A DNA stretch of 32,516 nt from an uncultured Lachnospiraceae bacterium (lineage in GTDB: Bacteria > Bacillota > Clostridia > Lachnospirales > Lachnospiraceae), in NCBI GenBank assembly GCA_947178145.1, contig CAMWXE010000064.1, positions 1-32,516 on the forward strand, read 5' to 3'. Position numbers and translations under genes: made by a program. Every line of letters starts with the position of its first letter. Position 1 is the first letter of the stretch. Under the pieces are notes generated by a model. That model worked only from the letters and a program-made list of their open reading frames with translations. It made no database searches and was not told where the DNA came from. Of this stretch, positions 25,551 through 32,513 are shown in pieces.

Positions 25551-25584
25551 AGGCAGGCATATCTCTTACGGGATATGCCTGCCT
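25551..25584. repeat. 13-bp perfect inverted repeat between divergent promoters
   Basis: AGGCAGGCATATC (25551-25563) pairs with GATATGCCTGCCT (25572-25584) around an 8-nt spacer. It lies upstream of both -35 boxes, 44 bp from the ABC-F one and 41 bp from the GT11 one. No T-run follows on either strand. It may be a regulator site or a terminator left behind by a deleted gene. Confidence 0.75.
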
Positions 25585-25625
25585 ACTATTATTAAGCATC
25601 AAAGCTGCCTTTTTAATACAGCATG

Positions 25626-25654
25626 TTGACAAAAATATCAGCTATCTATATAAT
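25626..25654 (+). promoter_or_regulatory. Perfect-consensus SigmaA promoter for the GT11 gene
   Basis: TTGACA (25626-25631) and TATAAT (25649-25654) are separated by exactly 17 bp. The transcript would start near 25661, giving a leader of about 146 nt before the GT11 ATG. I see no riboswitch or terminator in that leader. Confidence 0.8.
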
Positions 25655-25806
25655 CAAAATGGAATTTATTTTGTTTTAGTCAAACCAATACACAATTTTT
25701 AATTTCGTATATACTTAGTAACTATCCCAAGCGTATACGGATTAAGAAAACGTTGCACCATGAACTTATATAGTTAGCAACTGCTTAAAACAGAGGAAGG
25801 AAGAGT

Positions 25807-26700
25807 ATGCTAAAAATACAGTTTTTAAATGGAGGCCTGGCGAATCAGGTATTTCAATACATATTTGCCAGATCATATGAGTTATCCCATCCAAATGAGA
25901 AAATGTTTTTGGACGATTCATATTTTGCAGTTAATACAGTACACAATGGTTATGAATTAGAGAAAGTTTTTGGTATCAGACCACATATGCTGAGTGAATT
26001 ATTTGATGAGGATGTGTGGCAATATATACTGACTGAGCGCGAAAAAGGAAAGAGTATACCACAGCTTCTCAAGGATAACGGTAGTGATATCGTTTTAGTT
26101 TCTGAAATGAAAGATATTTATAGGACATTTAACCCGTTTGATGGAGAGATACTTATTCTAAAAGAGAAGGAGAATATGCCAGAAGTACTTGATATGCAGG
26201 GAAATGTATATTATCATGGATATTGGATCTGTCGGGAATGGTTTGACAGAAACAAGGATGTTTTTCTAAGAGAATTGACATTTCCAAAGATATCAGATGA
26301 TAAAAACAAACGTCTGATACATGATATTGCAGTGAAACCGTCTCTTGCAATACATGTCAGAAGAGGAGATTATGTTGGCTTGAAAATAGCATATGAAGCA
26401 CAAAACTACAAAGAATTAATCGATGTATGGACAAACGGTCTGGGAACAGACTGGAATCTATATGTTTTTTCGGATGATATCAACTGGTGCAAAGCAAATA
26501 GTAAAGAAATGGGATTTGAAATTTTCAAGAGTGTCTGCTATGTTGAAGGAAACACTGCGGGGAAAAATTATATTGATATGCAACTGATGAGTCAGTGTAA
26601 AGGAATGATTATATCTAATAGCGCATTTTCCTTTTTGGCAGCTCTTTTAAATACCAATAAGCTAGCCTGTCTGGGACCGGATTTTAGAAATGCTATGTGA
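25807..26700 (+). CDS. GT11 family glycosyltransferase (alpha-1,2-fucosyltransferase-like)
   Basis: The 297-residue protein starts with FLNGGLANQVFQYIFAR, the GT11 N-terminal motif (G-G-L-x-N-Q-x-F-Q-Y). It has the donor-binding A-I-H-V-R-R-G-D-Y at 181-189, F-S-D-D near 221, and S-N-S-A-F-S-F near 270. GT11 enzymes transfer fucose from GDP-fucose in alpha-1,2 linkage to surface glycans. The usual N-S-S-F-S-W-W is replaced by N-S-A-F-S-F-L, and the protein ends about 25 residues later, somewhat early for the family. The donor may therefore differ or the end be shortened. GAGGAAGGA precedes the ATG. The gene is more AT-rich than its neighbours and stands alone with no sugar-nucleotide genes, suggesting acquisition. 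Confidence 0.82.
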   Translation: MLKIQFLNGGLANQVFQYIFARSYELSHPNEKMFLDDSYFAVNTVHNGYELEKVFGIRPHMLSELFDEDVWQYILTEREKGKSIPQLLKDNGSDIVLVSEMKDIYRTFNPFDGEILILKEKENMPEVLDMQGNVYYHGYWICREWFDRNKDVFLRELTFPKISDDKNKRLIHDIAVKPSLAIHVRRGDYVGLKIAYEAQNYKELIDVWTNGLGTDWNLYVFSDDINWCKANSKEMGFEIFKSVCYVEGNTAGKNYIDMQLMSQCKGMIISNSAFSFLAALLNTNKLACLGPDFRNAM

Positions 26701-26716
26701 GTCTGCAATGGATTTA

Positions 26717-26740
26717 GGAACTGATAACAAAGTCAGTTCC
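26717..26740. repeat. 8-bp hairpin downstream of the GT11 gene
   Basis: GGAACTGA (26717-26724) and TCAGTTCC (26733-26740) form a perfect stem with an 8-nt loop, 16 bp past the GT11 stop codon. No T-run follows, so it is not a clear terminator. The 13-mer GGAACTGATAACA at its start is also found, on the minus strand, in the yqfC-yqfD duplication. Confidence 0.6.
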
Positions 26741-26768
26741 ACAAACCCTTGGCAGGTTACAGCACAGG

Positions 26769-27314
26769 TTACCTGTCAGATTTACAGTTTTTGCAGTGCG
26801 CCTTGAGCTTTTTTAAGGCCCACGCATAGTGGCTGGACGTGTTGCTTACAAAATAAGAGCCCAGCGCACTTCCTCCTACCCAGTCGAAAACGCCTTTTGA
26901 GAACAGCTCATCATTCGAAAATTTCTCTGCCAGCTGCATGATTTCCCGATGCGACTTCTCCAGCATATCCTTTGCTTCCTCCAGAGACGTGTCCTGATGC
27001 TTTTTCCAGAAAAACACATTCAACTGTCCGTAAGTTTTCCAATTATAAGGCTTGGGCAGAAATGGTTTTGCCTCCCCCTTTTGATTTGAGCCCACCCAGT
27101 CCAGCGTCAGATTATGCCACTCATACAGATGAATCAGAATGTCCCGCAGATTTCTGTCCCGCTGCCAGTGTGCCTCTTTTTTCTTCTCGTCCTTGGAAAA
27201 GTCAAAGGGTGTTGCCAACTCCCGCTCCGTCATCGATGCAATAAACTTTTTCAATTCCTCAAAATTGCTGTTTGCAGCCTCCATCAGATCTGCTTTTGTC
27301 GTTGGTCTTGCCAT
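26769..27314 (-). CDS. ClbS/DfsB family four-helix protein (DUF1706)
   Basis: The 181-residue protein begins MARPTTKADLMEAA, which, with the N-F-E-E-L-K-K-F-I helix and R-D-I-L-I-H-L-Y-E-W-H, is characteristic of the DUF1706/ClbS family. It also has F-L-P-K-P-Y-N-W-K-T-Y and a C-terminal S-S-H-Y-A-W-A-x-K-K. ClbS protects E. coli from colibactin by hydrolysing its cyclopropane; most other members have unknown roles. No colibactin-type cluster is visible here. The start at 27314 has AGGAG 8 bp upstream, which lies inside the truncated DUF3781 gene; the two ORFs overlap by 31 bp. Confidence 0.88.
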   Translation of the reverse strand: MARPTTKADLMEAANSNFEELKKFIASMTERELATPFDFSKDEKKKEAHWQRDRNLRDILIHLYEWHNLTLDWVGSNQKGEAKPFLPKPYNWKTYGQLNVFFWKKHQDTSLEEAKDMLEKSHREIMQLAEKFSNDELFSKGVFDWVGGSALGSYFVSNTSSHYAWALKKLKAHCKNCKSDR

Positions 27315-27496
27315 ATCATTTTCTCCTTTCTTTCGCTCCCCTTTCCTGCTCTTTCGATCACCGCATCCTTGTCCAGAATTTTTTCTCTGCACCATGCGAC
27401 AACATCATCCGTCTCAATCGATAAATTTCTTTTGATGCGCTCCACACCCCTCTCTGTTGTATGAAGCTTTTCAATATTTTCAATTAAGTCATTCAT
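27284..27496 (-). pseudogene. Truncated DUF3781 protein gene
   Basis: The ORF begins MNDLIENIEKLHTTERGVE and continues R-I-K-R-N-L-S-I-E-T-D-D-V-V-A-W-C-R-E-K-I, the N-terminal half of DUF3781 as I remember it. After D-A-V-I-E-R-A-G-K-G the expected C-terminal half (N-W-Y-V, then an N-A-Y-S-Y-T-I-I-T-A-H-like end) is missing. The frame instead runs into the ribosome binding site and first codons of the ClbS gene and stops at 27284. A deletion joining the two genes explains this. The start at 27496 has GAGG upstream. The 70-residue product is probably non-functional. Confidence 0.6.
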
Positions 27497-27645
27497 TCCA
27501 TAACCTCGCAGTTCTGTTTTAATATAAGAATTATTATATTTCAAAAATTCTAATGGAATATGCAGTTTACAAAAGGGAATACCGTTACCATTCAACTACA
27601 ATATCTGTAAAATATCCTTTATACAATTTTTTATATAGCTGAATA

Positions 27646-27674
27646 ACTATAGTATATCAGAGTAAATATGACAA
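27646..27674 (-). promoter_or_regulatory. Predicted promoter for DUF3781 remnant-ClbS
   Basis: On the minus strand, TTGTCA (27669-27674) and TATAGT (27646-27651) are 17 bp apart, each five of six to consensus. The start would be near 27639. The -35 box lies inside a 10-bp palindrome (27665-27688). Confidence 0.6.
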
Positions 27675-27688
27675 CACTTTGTCATATT
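27665..27688. promoter_or_regulatory. Palindrome over the -35 box, possible operator
   Basis: AATATGACAA and TTGTCATATT form perfect 10-bp arms with a 4-bp centre. The promoter-proximal arm contains the -35 box, the position expected of a repressor operator. It is also followed by TATATTTTTTT on the plus strand and so could be a plus-strand terminator, but no plus-strand gene precedes it. Confidence 0.5.
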
Positions 27689-27721
27689 ATATTTTTTTAT
27701 ATTTCTTTCGCCTTTTCCATC

Positions 27722-27919
27722 TCAAAATCTCTGCAACAACAATTTCATGTATATTACTGCACCCAAAAGTGCTTCTTTTGTCTCGATCTCCGGCCACCAT
27801 TGTGCCAATTTTTCCTCATCATTTGAACCATATTCAAAATGCATTTTATCACCAGGCCAGTCTCCAACAGGAAGCTCTATCCCATTACCAATGCCAGGAT
27901 GAGTTAATGCAGTGTTAAT
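27722..27919 (-). pseudogene. Unrecognised gene fragment lacking a start
   Basis: A 65-codon open stretch on the minus strand, from after an in-frame TGA (27920-27922) to a TGA at 27722, encodes a protein-like sequence: LTHPGIGNGIELPVGDWPGD, then K-M-H-F-E-Y-G-S-N-D-E-E, A-Q-W-W-P-E-I-E-T-K-E-A-L-L-G-A. It has no ATG before residue 25 and no ribosome binding site. The even composition with several Trp, Gly-Pro turns and acidic helices suggests the C-terminal end of a lost gene. I cannot name the family. Confidence 0.45.
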
Positions 27920-27950
27920 TCACCTCGAGAACTATAGATAAAGATTAACC

Positions 27951-27978
27951 AAAAAAGGAGGCGATTTCCCTCGCCCCC
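27951..27978 (-). terminator. Rho-independent terminator of the SHOCT-like gene
   Basis: On the minus strand, GGGGGCGA pairs with TCGCCTCC (8 bp, one G-U) around a 6-nt loop GGGAAA, followed directly by TTTTTT. It lies about 11 bp past the stop codon at 27990. Confidence 0.85.
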
Positions 27979-27989
27979 CTTATCATTTC

Positions 27990-28508
27990 CTACTGCAAGA
28001 CATTTCTCACCTTTTCTTCGTATTCTTCCTTCGTGATAATATCCATCTCATACTGCATCTGAATCTTCTTCAATGTCTCAAAATTATCAAACTTTTTCTG
28101 CGCTTTCTCCAGTTTTTCCGCATATTCTTCCGCGGTGATGACATCCAAATCCCGCGCCCTGTCCAGCTTGCGCTTCTCGTTTTCAAGCTGATCCAGTGCC
28201 TTTTTTCTGTCTTTCTCAATAGAATGCTGTCTGACCTGCTGATCTTTCTGCGCGATTTGTTCTGTAATCTCTGCCACTTTTTCCAGATCCGGATTGATGG
28301 CATCCAGGATATCTGATACGTCAAACGGTACCGTGCGGAAAGAATCTGCGATATAGGTTACATATCTCCTGCCGATTTCCGCATACTGGCCCTCCAGCTT
28401 CTTCTCGATTGCCGCTTTTTGAATTTTCAGGTTTGCAAGCTCTGTCTGCTCCTTTGTCACATTGCCGATTTCCCTTACCACTTTCGTCGTCTTATCAAAA
28501 AAATCCAT
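27990..28508 (-). CDS. Coiled-coil protein with two SHOCT-like C-terminal motifs
   Basis: The 172-residue cytoplasmic protein starts MDFFDKTTKVVREIGN. It has a long charged helical stretch (about 20-50 and 75-130) and ends with two short helical motifs: L-D-V-I-T-A-E-E-Y-A-E-K-L and M-D-I-I-T-K-E-E-Y-E-E-K-V. Each matches the SHOCT pattern (G/D-x-I-T-x-E-E-Y/F-x-x-K), an oligomerisation element. Function is unknown. GGAGG lies before the ATG, and the leader can form a 9-bp hairpin (28529-28559). A clear terminator follows, so the gene is a single transcription unit. Confidence 0.75.
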   Translation of the reverse strand: MDFFDKTTKVVREIGNVTKEQTELANLKIQKAAIEKKLEGQYAEIGRRYVTYIADSFRTVPFDVSDILDAINPDLEKVAEITEQIAQKDQQVRQHSIEKDRKKALDQLENEKRKLDRARDLDVITAEEYAEKLEKAQKKFDNFETLKKIQMQYEMDIITKEEYEEKVRNVLQ

Positions 28509-28528
28509 CTTGTTTCCTCCTGTTTTTC

Positions 28529-28559
28529 CAGCATATACTCGAATTTTAAATATATGCTG
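28529..28559. repeat. 9-bp hairpin in the leader of the SHOCT-like gene
   Basis: CAGCATATA and TATATGCTG pair around a 13-nt AT-rich loop. It ends about 7 bp before the ribosome binding site, so it could affect translation or mRNA stability. Confidence 0.55.
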
Positions 28560-28664
28560 CTTTTTATGCTTTCGTTTATATGTTATCCCTATTCTACCAT
28601 TCTAAATAGAAATGCACCACCAAACTATTTATAAATTATATGAAAAAAGGATAAAACCCTTTTA

Positions 28665-28693
28665 TTTACATAAAATCCCTGACATGTTATACT
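28665..28693 (+). promoter_or_regulatory. Predicted SigmaA promoter for the Uma2-family gene
   Basis: TTTACA (28665-28670) and TATACT (28688-28693) are separated by 17 bp; each differs from consensus at one position. The transcript would start near 28700 with a leader of about 54 nt. Confidence 0.65.
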
Positions 28694-28753
28694 GTAACTG
28701 TTACCAGTCTGTTGTGATACCAAGTCTGCTCTTTGCAGAGAAAGGAGTTTTCT

Positions 28754-29302
28754 ATGGAACCAACAAAAATAAACGAATTTTACACAGAGGAAGATTATTA
28801 CAGCCTCCCTGATGACGTGCGGGCGGAACTGATTGACGGCCAGTTCTATAATATGGCATCGCCAAACCGTGTTCATCAGGAAGTTTTACATTTTTTAGAC
28901 AAAAATATAGGGAATTATATTGACTCGCAAAAAGGTTCATGCAAAATTTATCCAGCTCCGTTTGCCGTCAAACTGTTCAATGACAAGAAGACGATCGTGG
29001 AGCCGGATATCAGCGTTATCTGTGACCCGAACAAGCTCACAGAAAGGGGCTGCTCCGGCGCGCCTGACTGGATCGTGGAGATTGCCTCACCCAGTAATTC
29101 TTCCCACGATTATATCCGAAAACTGAATCTGTATGTCAAAGCCGGTGTGCGGGAGTACTGGATTGTGGATCCGATGGCAAAAGACGTCTCTGTATATTTC
29201 TTCGAGCAAAGTCCCTTCCCCGTTTCCTACACATTTGAGGACAAAATCAAGGTCAATATCTATGATAACCTGTGGATTGATTTTCAGGATTTACCGCTGT
29301 AA
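28754..29302 (+). CDS. Uma2 family (DUF820, restriction-endonuclease-like) protein
   Basis: The 182-residue protein has the PF05685 pattern: Y-T-E-E-D-Y-Y-S-L-P, R-A-E-L-I-D-G-Q-F-Y, S-P-N-R-V-H-Q, V-E-P-D-I-S-V-I and A-P-D-W-I-V-E-I-A-S-P-S-N. The E-L-I-D-G, E-P-D and E-I-x-S-P-S residues are the predicted PD-(D/E)xK-type catalytic set. Later comes G-V-R-E-Y-W-I-V-D-P. The family is abundant in cyanobacteria and sporadic elsewhere; its target is unknown. The ATG at 28754 follows AAAGGAG with 6-bp spacing; an upstream TTG has no site. Its 3' end overlaps the convergent aat gene by 12 bp. Confidence 0.88.
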   Translation: MEPTKINEFYTEEDYYSLPDDVRAELIDGQFYNMASPNRVHQEVLHFLDKNIGNYIDSQKGSCKIYPAPFAVKLFNDKKTIVEPDISVICDPNKLTERGCSGAPDWIVEIASPSNSSHDYIRKLNLYVKAGVREYWIVDPMAKDVSVYFFEQSPFPVSYTFEDKIKVNIYDNLWIDFQDLPL

Positions 29303-29944
29303 TCCCTCCTGAAGCAGCCCGTCATACTCCTCCCACGAGAGATACCGGCCTCCCATACGCTCGAGATGTCCGGTGTGAAACTGACAGTCGATGAACAGAA
29401 ACCCCTGCTGCTCCAAGAGCTGTGCAAATGCAATCAGCGCTGTCTTGGAGCCGTTTTCTTTTTCGGAAAACATGCTCTCCCCAAAAAAGCATTTTCCAAT
29501 GCAGACGCCGTAAAACCCGCCTGCCAGTTCATCGTCCTCAAAGACCTCCACGCTGACAGCAAAACCTTGTTCATGCAGGCGGTGATATGCTTCTTCCATC
29601 TCGTCAGATATCCAGGTTCCCTCATGAAACTCTCTCTTGATACGGCACCGGTGCATGGTATCCGCAAAATCCCTGTTCAAAACGACCCGGAACACATGCT
29701 TTTTCATATATTTCTTCATTGAACGGGAAATATGTATTTCCCTTGGAAATATGACAAAACGCTCTTTCGGACACCACCACAGAATTTCCTCCCCCGGATT
29801 GTACCATGGAAAAATTCCATGCGAATATGCCAGCAGGAGGCGGTCGACACACAGATCCCCGCCAACCGCAAGCAGTCCGTCTTCCCTTGCAAGCGTCGGG
29901 TGTGGAAACGTTATTTCTTTCTCGTTAATTCGAAATACTGGCAT
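29291..29944 (-). CDS. aat: Leucyl/phenylalanyl-tRNA-protein transferase
   Basis: Aat adds Leu or Phe from aminoacyl-tRNA to proteins starting with Arg or Lys, creating N-degrons read by ClpS and ClpAP. The 217-residue protein has the family motif L-L-A-V-G-G-D-L, A-Y-S-H-G-I-F-P-W-Y-N-P-G, W-W-C-P, P-R-E-I-H-I-S-R-S, G-T-W-I and G-G-F-Y-G-V, with F-F-G-E-S-M-F-S. The start at 29944 gives the usual MPVFRINE-type N-terminus and overlaps the 3' end of clpA by 20 bp, which implies translational coupling. GAGG lies 12 bp upstream. Confidence 0.94.
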   Translation of the reverse strand: MPVFRINEKEITFPHPTLAREDGLLAVGGDLCVDRLLLAYSHGIFPWYNPGEEILWWCPKERFVIFPREIHISRSMKKYMKKHVFRVVLNRDFADTMHRCRIKREFHEGTWISDEMEEAYHRLHEQGFAVSVEVFEDDELAGGFYGVCIGKCFFGESMFSEKENGSKTALIAFAQLLEQQGFLFIDCQFHTGHLERMGGRYLSWEEYDGLLQEGLQR

Positions 29945-32312
29945 GCTCCATTTTCGCCTCTCTTCTATGCTTATTAGGACTCTTTTTCGTCTTCTCCTGC
30001 GGATATTCCAGCTGAAATCTGTCATTTGCAACAGTCAGCTTACATGCGCCGCCCTTTTTCAGCTTGCCAAACAGGATTTCGTCCACCAGCAGTGGCTTCA
30101 CTTCGCCCTGAATCACGCGGTCGATCTCCCTTGCGCCAAATTCTGTCGTGATTCCCTTCTTTTTCAAAAGTTTTTTTGCCGCTGCATCAACAGACAGCTC
30201 TACTTTTTTCAACAACAGCATTTTCTGCAGTTCCCCGAGCTTTTTCTCCGTAATCTGACCCGCCATCGTATCATCCATGCCATGAAACACAACAATCTTG
30301 TTCAGGCGGTTGCGAAATTCCGGCTGGAAGATGCGCTTTACTTCCTCCATAATCACGTCCGCCTTGACATCCTGTCCCGTAAATCCAATGCCATGCTTTC
30401 CAATCCGGCTTGCACCTGCATTGGAGGTCATGATAACAATCACATTGCGAAAATCCGCTTTTCTGCCCTGATTATCCGTGAGGGTGGCATAGTCCATCAC
30501 CTGCAGGAGAATGTTATAAATATCAGGATGTGCTTTTTCAATTTCATCCAGCAGCAGCACTGCATGCGGATTCTTGCGAATCTCCTCTGTCAGTAATCCG
30601 CCTTCCTCATAGCCGACATAGCCCGCCGGTGAGCCGATTAATTTTGCGACTGCATGTTTTTCCTCGTACTCACTCATGTCAAAGCGAATCAGCTTCACGC
30701 CGAGTTCGTCCGCCAGACTCCTTGCAATCTCCGTCTTTCCGACGCCTGTCGGTCCCACAAAGAGCAGACTGGCCAGCGGCTTTCCTTCCTCCAGAAGCCC
30801 CGCCCTTGAGAATTTCACTGCATTGACCACCTGTGCAATCGCCTCATTCTGACCATACACGCGGTTCATCAGCCGTTTTTCAAGCGTTGCGAGCGTCTCA
30901 ATCTCGTCATGCTCCACCACCTGCTTAGGAATCTGGCAGGTTTTGGACAGGATTTCGTCAATCAAATCCTTATTTACAGTCTGCGTCTTCTGCTCCAGCG
31001 GGTGCAGACGGCGGTAAGCGCCCGCCTCATCGATCAGGTCAATCGCCTTGTCCGGCAGATAGCGCTCATTAACATATTTCGCACTCATGTTCACCGCATA
31101 CGCAATCACACCCTTTCCATAAGTCACCCCGTGAAATTTCTCGTAATTCTTTTTCAGTCCCTCCAGAATGCGCGTGGCATCTTCTATATCAGGCTCCTTG
31201 ATGTCAATATTCTGAAAACGCCGCACCAGACTCTTGCTCTTCTCAAAATGCTTTTTGTACTCCTCATATGTAGTCGCCCCGATAAAGCGCACACTTCCGG
31301 CTGCCAGATAGGGCTTTAGCATATTTGAAATGTCAAAAGCGCCTCCGTTTACTGCGCCGGCACCGACGATGTTATGAATTTCATCGATGTAGACAACCGG
31401 CTTCTCCTCGCGGCTGATACTGTCCATAACCCGCTTAAAACGCTTTTCAAAATCGCCGCGGAACTGCGTGCCGGCAATCAGGCTCCCGAGGTCAAGTGAG
31501 AAAATCTTTGCGCCTTTTAAAGGCTCAGGAACCTGATCTTCCTCAATCATTCTGGCAAGGCCATATGTAATCGCGGTCTTTCCAACGCCTGGTTCTCCGA
31601 TATGAAGCGGATTATTCTTCTCCTTGCGGCAGAGAATCTGCATCGTGCGCTCTAATTCTTCCTCCCGTCCAATCAGCGGATTGACACCGTCCAGCGCATC
31701 ATTCAGACAGACGGCAAACTGCTGCCATACTTTATCCGTTTTTCCCTCATCCTGCGCGTCCTCATCAAAAGAGTCCGCCTCACTCGTCTCACTGGCCAAG
31801 TCTCTTTCAATCGCCTGCCTTCCGCTCCCGGCCCGCTTGTCAGCGGACAATTCTTCATATAATATGGTCATCTGCTGCAGAAGTTCAGCGTGCTCGATTC
31901 CCTGCAATTGCATATAGTAAACCGCATAACTCTCCTCTAGCTCAAACATGGCGTGGATAATGTGCATCAGCCCGACTACATTTTTTCCGCTGCCCTGCGC
32001 GGACTGCCACGCATAGGATAACATCGATCCCATTCCGGCGGAAAACTCCGGGTTTTGAATCGGCACCTGATTTGAATTTTCATACGAATCATCCTCTGCA
32101 CTGACAGAAACCATATATTCATTAAAATAACTTTCCAGCTGCTCCGACAACTCATTGACATCTCCGCCGCAGTCCTCAAATGCTTCCGCAAAAATCTTGT
32201 TGCCGCACACGACATACAGCACCAGCTCTGGCGTCACAAGCTCATAATGCCTGTTTTTCGCCAGCACCACCACGGAATTGATGATTTCCGCCACCTCTCT
32301 TGTTACCTGCAT
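29925..32312 (-). CDS. clpA: ATP-dependent Clp protease ATP-binding subunit ClpA
   Basis: The 795-residue unfoldase has a Clp N-domain (about 1-140), an acidic linker, AAA1 with Walker A GEPGVGKT (239-246) and Walker B VVYIDEIH (306-313), and AAA2 with Walker A GPTGVGKT (520-527) and Walker B VLLLDEIE (585-592). It lacks the long middle domain of ClpB and the ClpC linker. The G-I-G-F loop at 641-644 matches the IG(L/F) tripeptide that docks on ClpP. The ATG at 32312 follows GGAGG with good spacing and is preferred over 32384. The next gene, aat, overlaps it. clpS, if present, would lie beyond the window or elsewhere. Confidence 0.93.
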   Translation of the reverse strand: MQVTREVAEIINSVVVLAKNRHYELVTPELVLYVVCGNKIFAEAFEDCGGDVNELSEQLESYFNEYMVSVSAEDDSYENSNQVPIQNPEFSAGMGSMLSYAWQSAQGSGKNVVGLMHIIHAMFELEESYAVYYMQLQGIEHAELLQQMTILYEELSADKRAGSGRQAIERDLASETSEADSFDEDAQDEGKTDKVWQQFAVCLNDALDGVNPLIGREEELERTMQILCRKEKNNPLHIGEPGVGKTAITYGLARMIEEDQVPEPLKGAKIFSLDLGSLIAGTQFRGDFEKRFKRVMDSISREEKPVVYIDEIHNIVGAGAVNGGAFDISNMLKPYLAAGSVRFIGATTYEEYKKHFEKSKSLVRRFQNIDIKEPDIEDATRILEGLKKNYEKFHGVTYGKGVIAYAVNMSAKYVNERYLPDKAIDLIDEAGAYRRLHPLEQKTQTVNKDLIDEILSKTCQIPKQVVEHDEIETLATLEKRLMNRVYGQNEAIAQVVNAVKFSRAGLLEEGKPLASLLFVGPTGVGKTEIARSLADELGVKLIRFDMSEYEEKHAVAKLIGSPAGYVGYEEGGLLTEEIRKNPHAVLLLDEIEKAHPDIYNILLQVMDYATLTDNQGRKADFRNVIVIMTSNAGASRIGKHGIGFTGQDVKADVIMEEVKRIFQPEFRNRLNKIVVFHGMDDTMAGQITEKKLGELQKMLLLKKVELSVDAAAKKLLKKKGITTEFGAREIDRVIQGEVKPLLVDEILFGKLKKGGACKLTVANDRFQLEYPQEKTKKSPNKHRREAKMEHASISN

Positions 32313-32398
32313 AACGTTCCTCCGTATCCTCTTCCAAATATGACAATCTGAAACCGCATCCTTTGCTGCCGCAGATTTCCTCATTTCTTTCCTCCCAC

Positions 32399-32413
32399 GC
32401 CGCCATCAGCGGC
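32399..32413. repeat. Short GC hairpin upstream of clpA
   Basis: GCCGC and GCGGC pair around CATCA. It is the clpA-proximal member of three hairpins in the last 118 bases. No T-run follows on either strand. Confidence 0.5.
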
Positions 32414-32427
32414 ACAAACAATCCGTA

Positions 32428-32450
32428 AAGAACGCTGCCCCTGCGTTCTT
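32428..32450. repeat. 8-bp perfect hairpin upstream of clpA
   Basis: AAGAACGC and GCGTTCTT pair perfectly around TGCCCCT. It lies between the GC hairpin and the long hairpin at the window edge. Confidence 0.65.
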
Positions 32451-32452
32451 CG

Positions 32453-32513
32453 GTGTGAAGCTCTAGTTTTTCTTAGCGGGCGTCTTTTGGCCGCTTAGAA
32501 AATCTCTTCACAC
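32453..32513. repeat. Long hairpin at the right edge, copy 2 of the CTTAG/GTCTTTT family
   Basis: Outer arms GTGTGAAG (32453-32460) and CTTCACAC (32506-32513) are perfect. Inside them, the 27-nt core CTTAG-CGGGC-GTCTTTT-GGCCG-CTTAG (32472-32498) matches the core at 3296-3322 in length, ends and loop. The structure may extend beyond the window. Confidence 0.7.

Noticed and set aside
25496..25702. A 68-codon plus-strand frame in the ABC-F/GT11 gap
   Set aside because: It runs through the divergent promoters and the 13-bp palindrome, has no ribosome binding site, and its hydrophobic content follows from AT-rich sequence.
27679..27918. A 79-codon plus-strand frame
   Set aside because: The opposite strand reads as a more protein-like fragment; the plus frame has no ribosome binding site.
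29637..30596. A 319-codon plus-strand open frame
   Set aside because: It is antisense to the ends of aat and clpA, both of which are strongly supported by conserved motifs.
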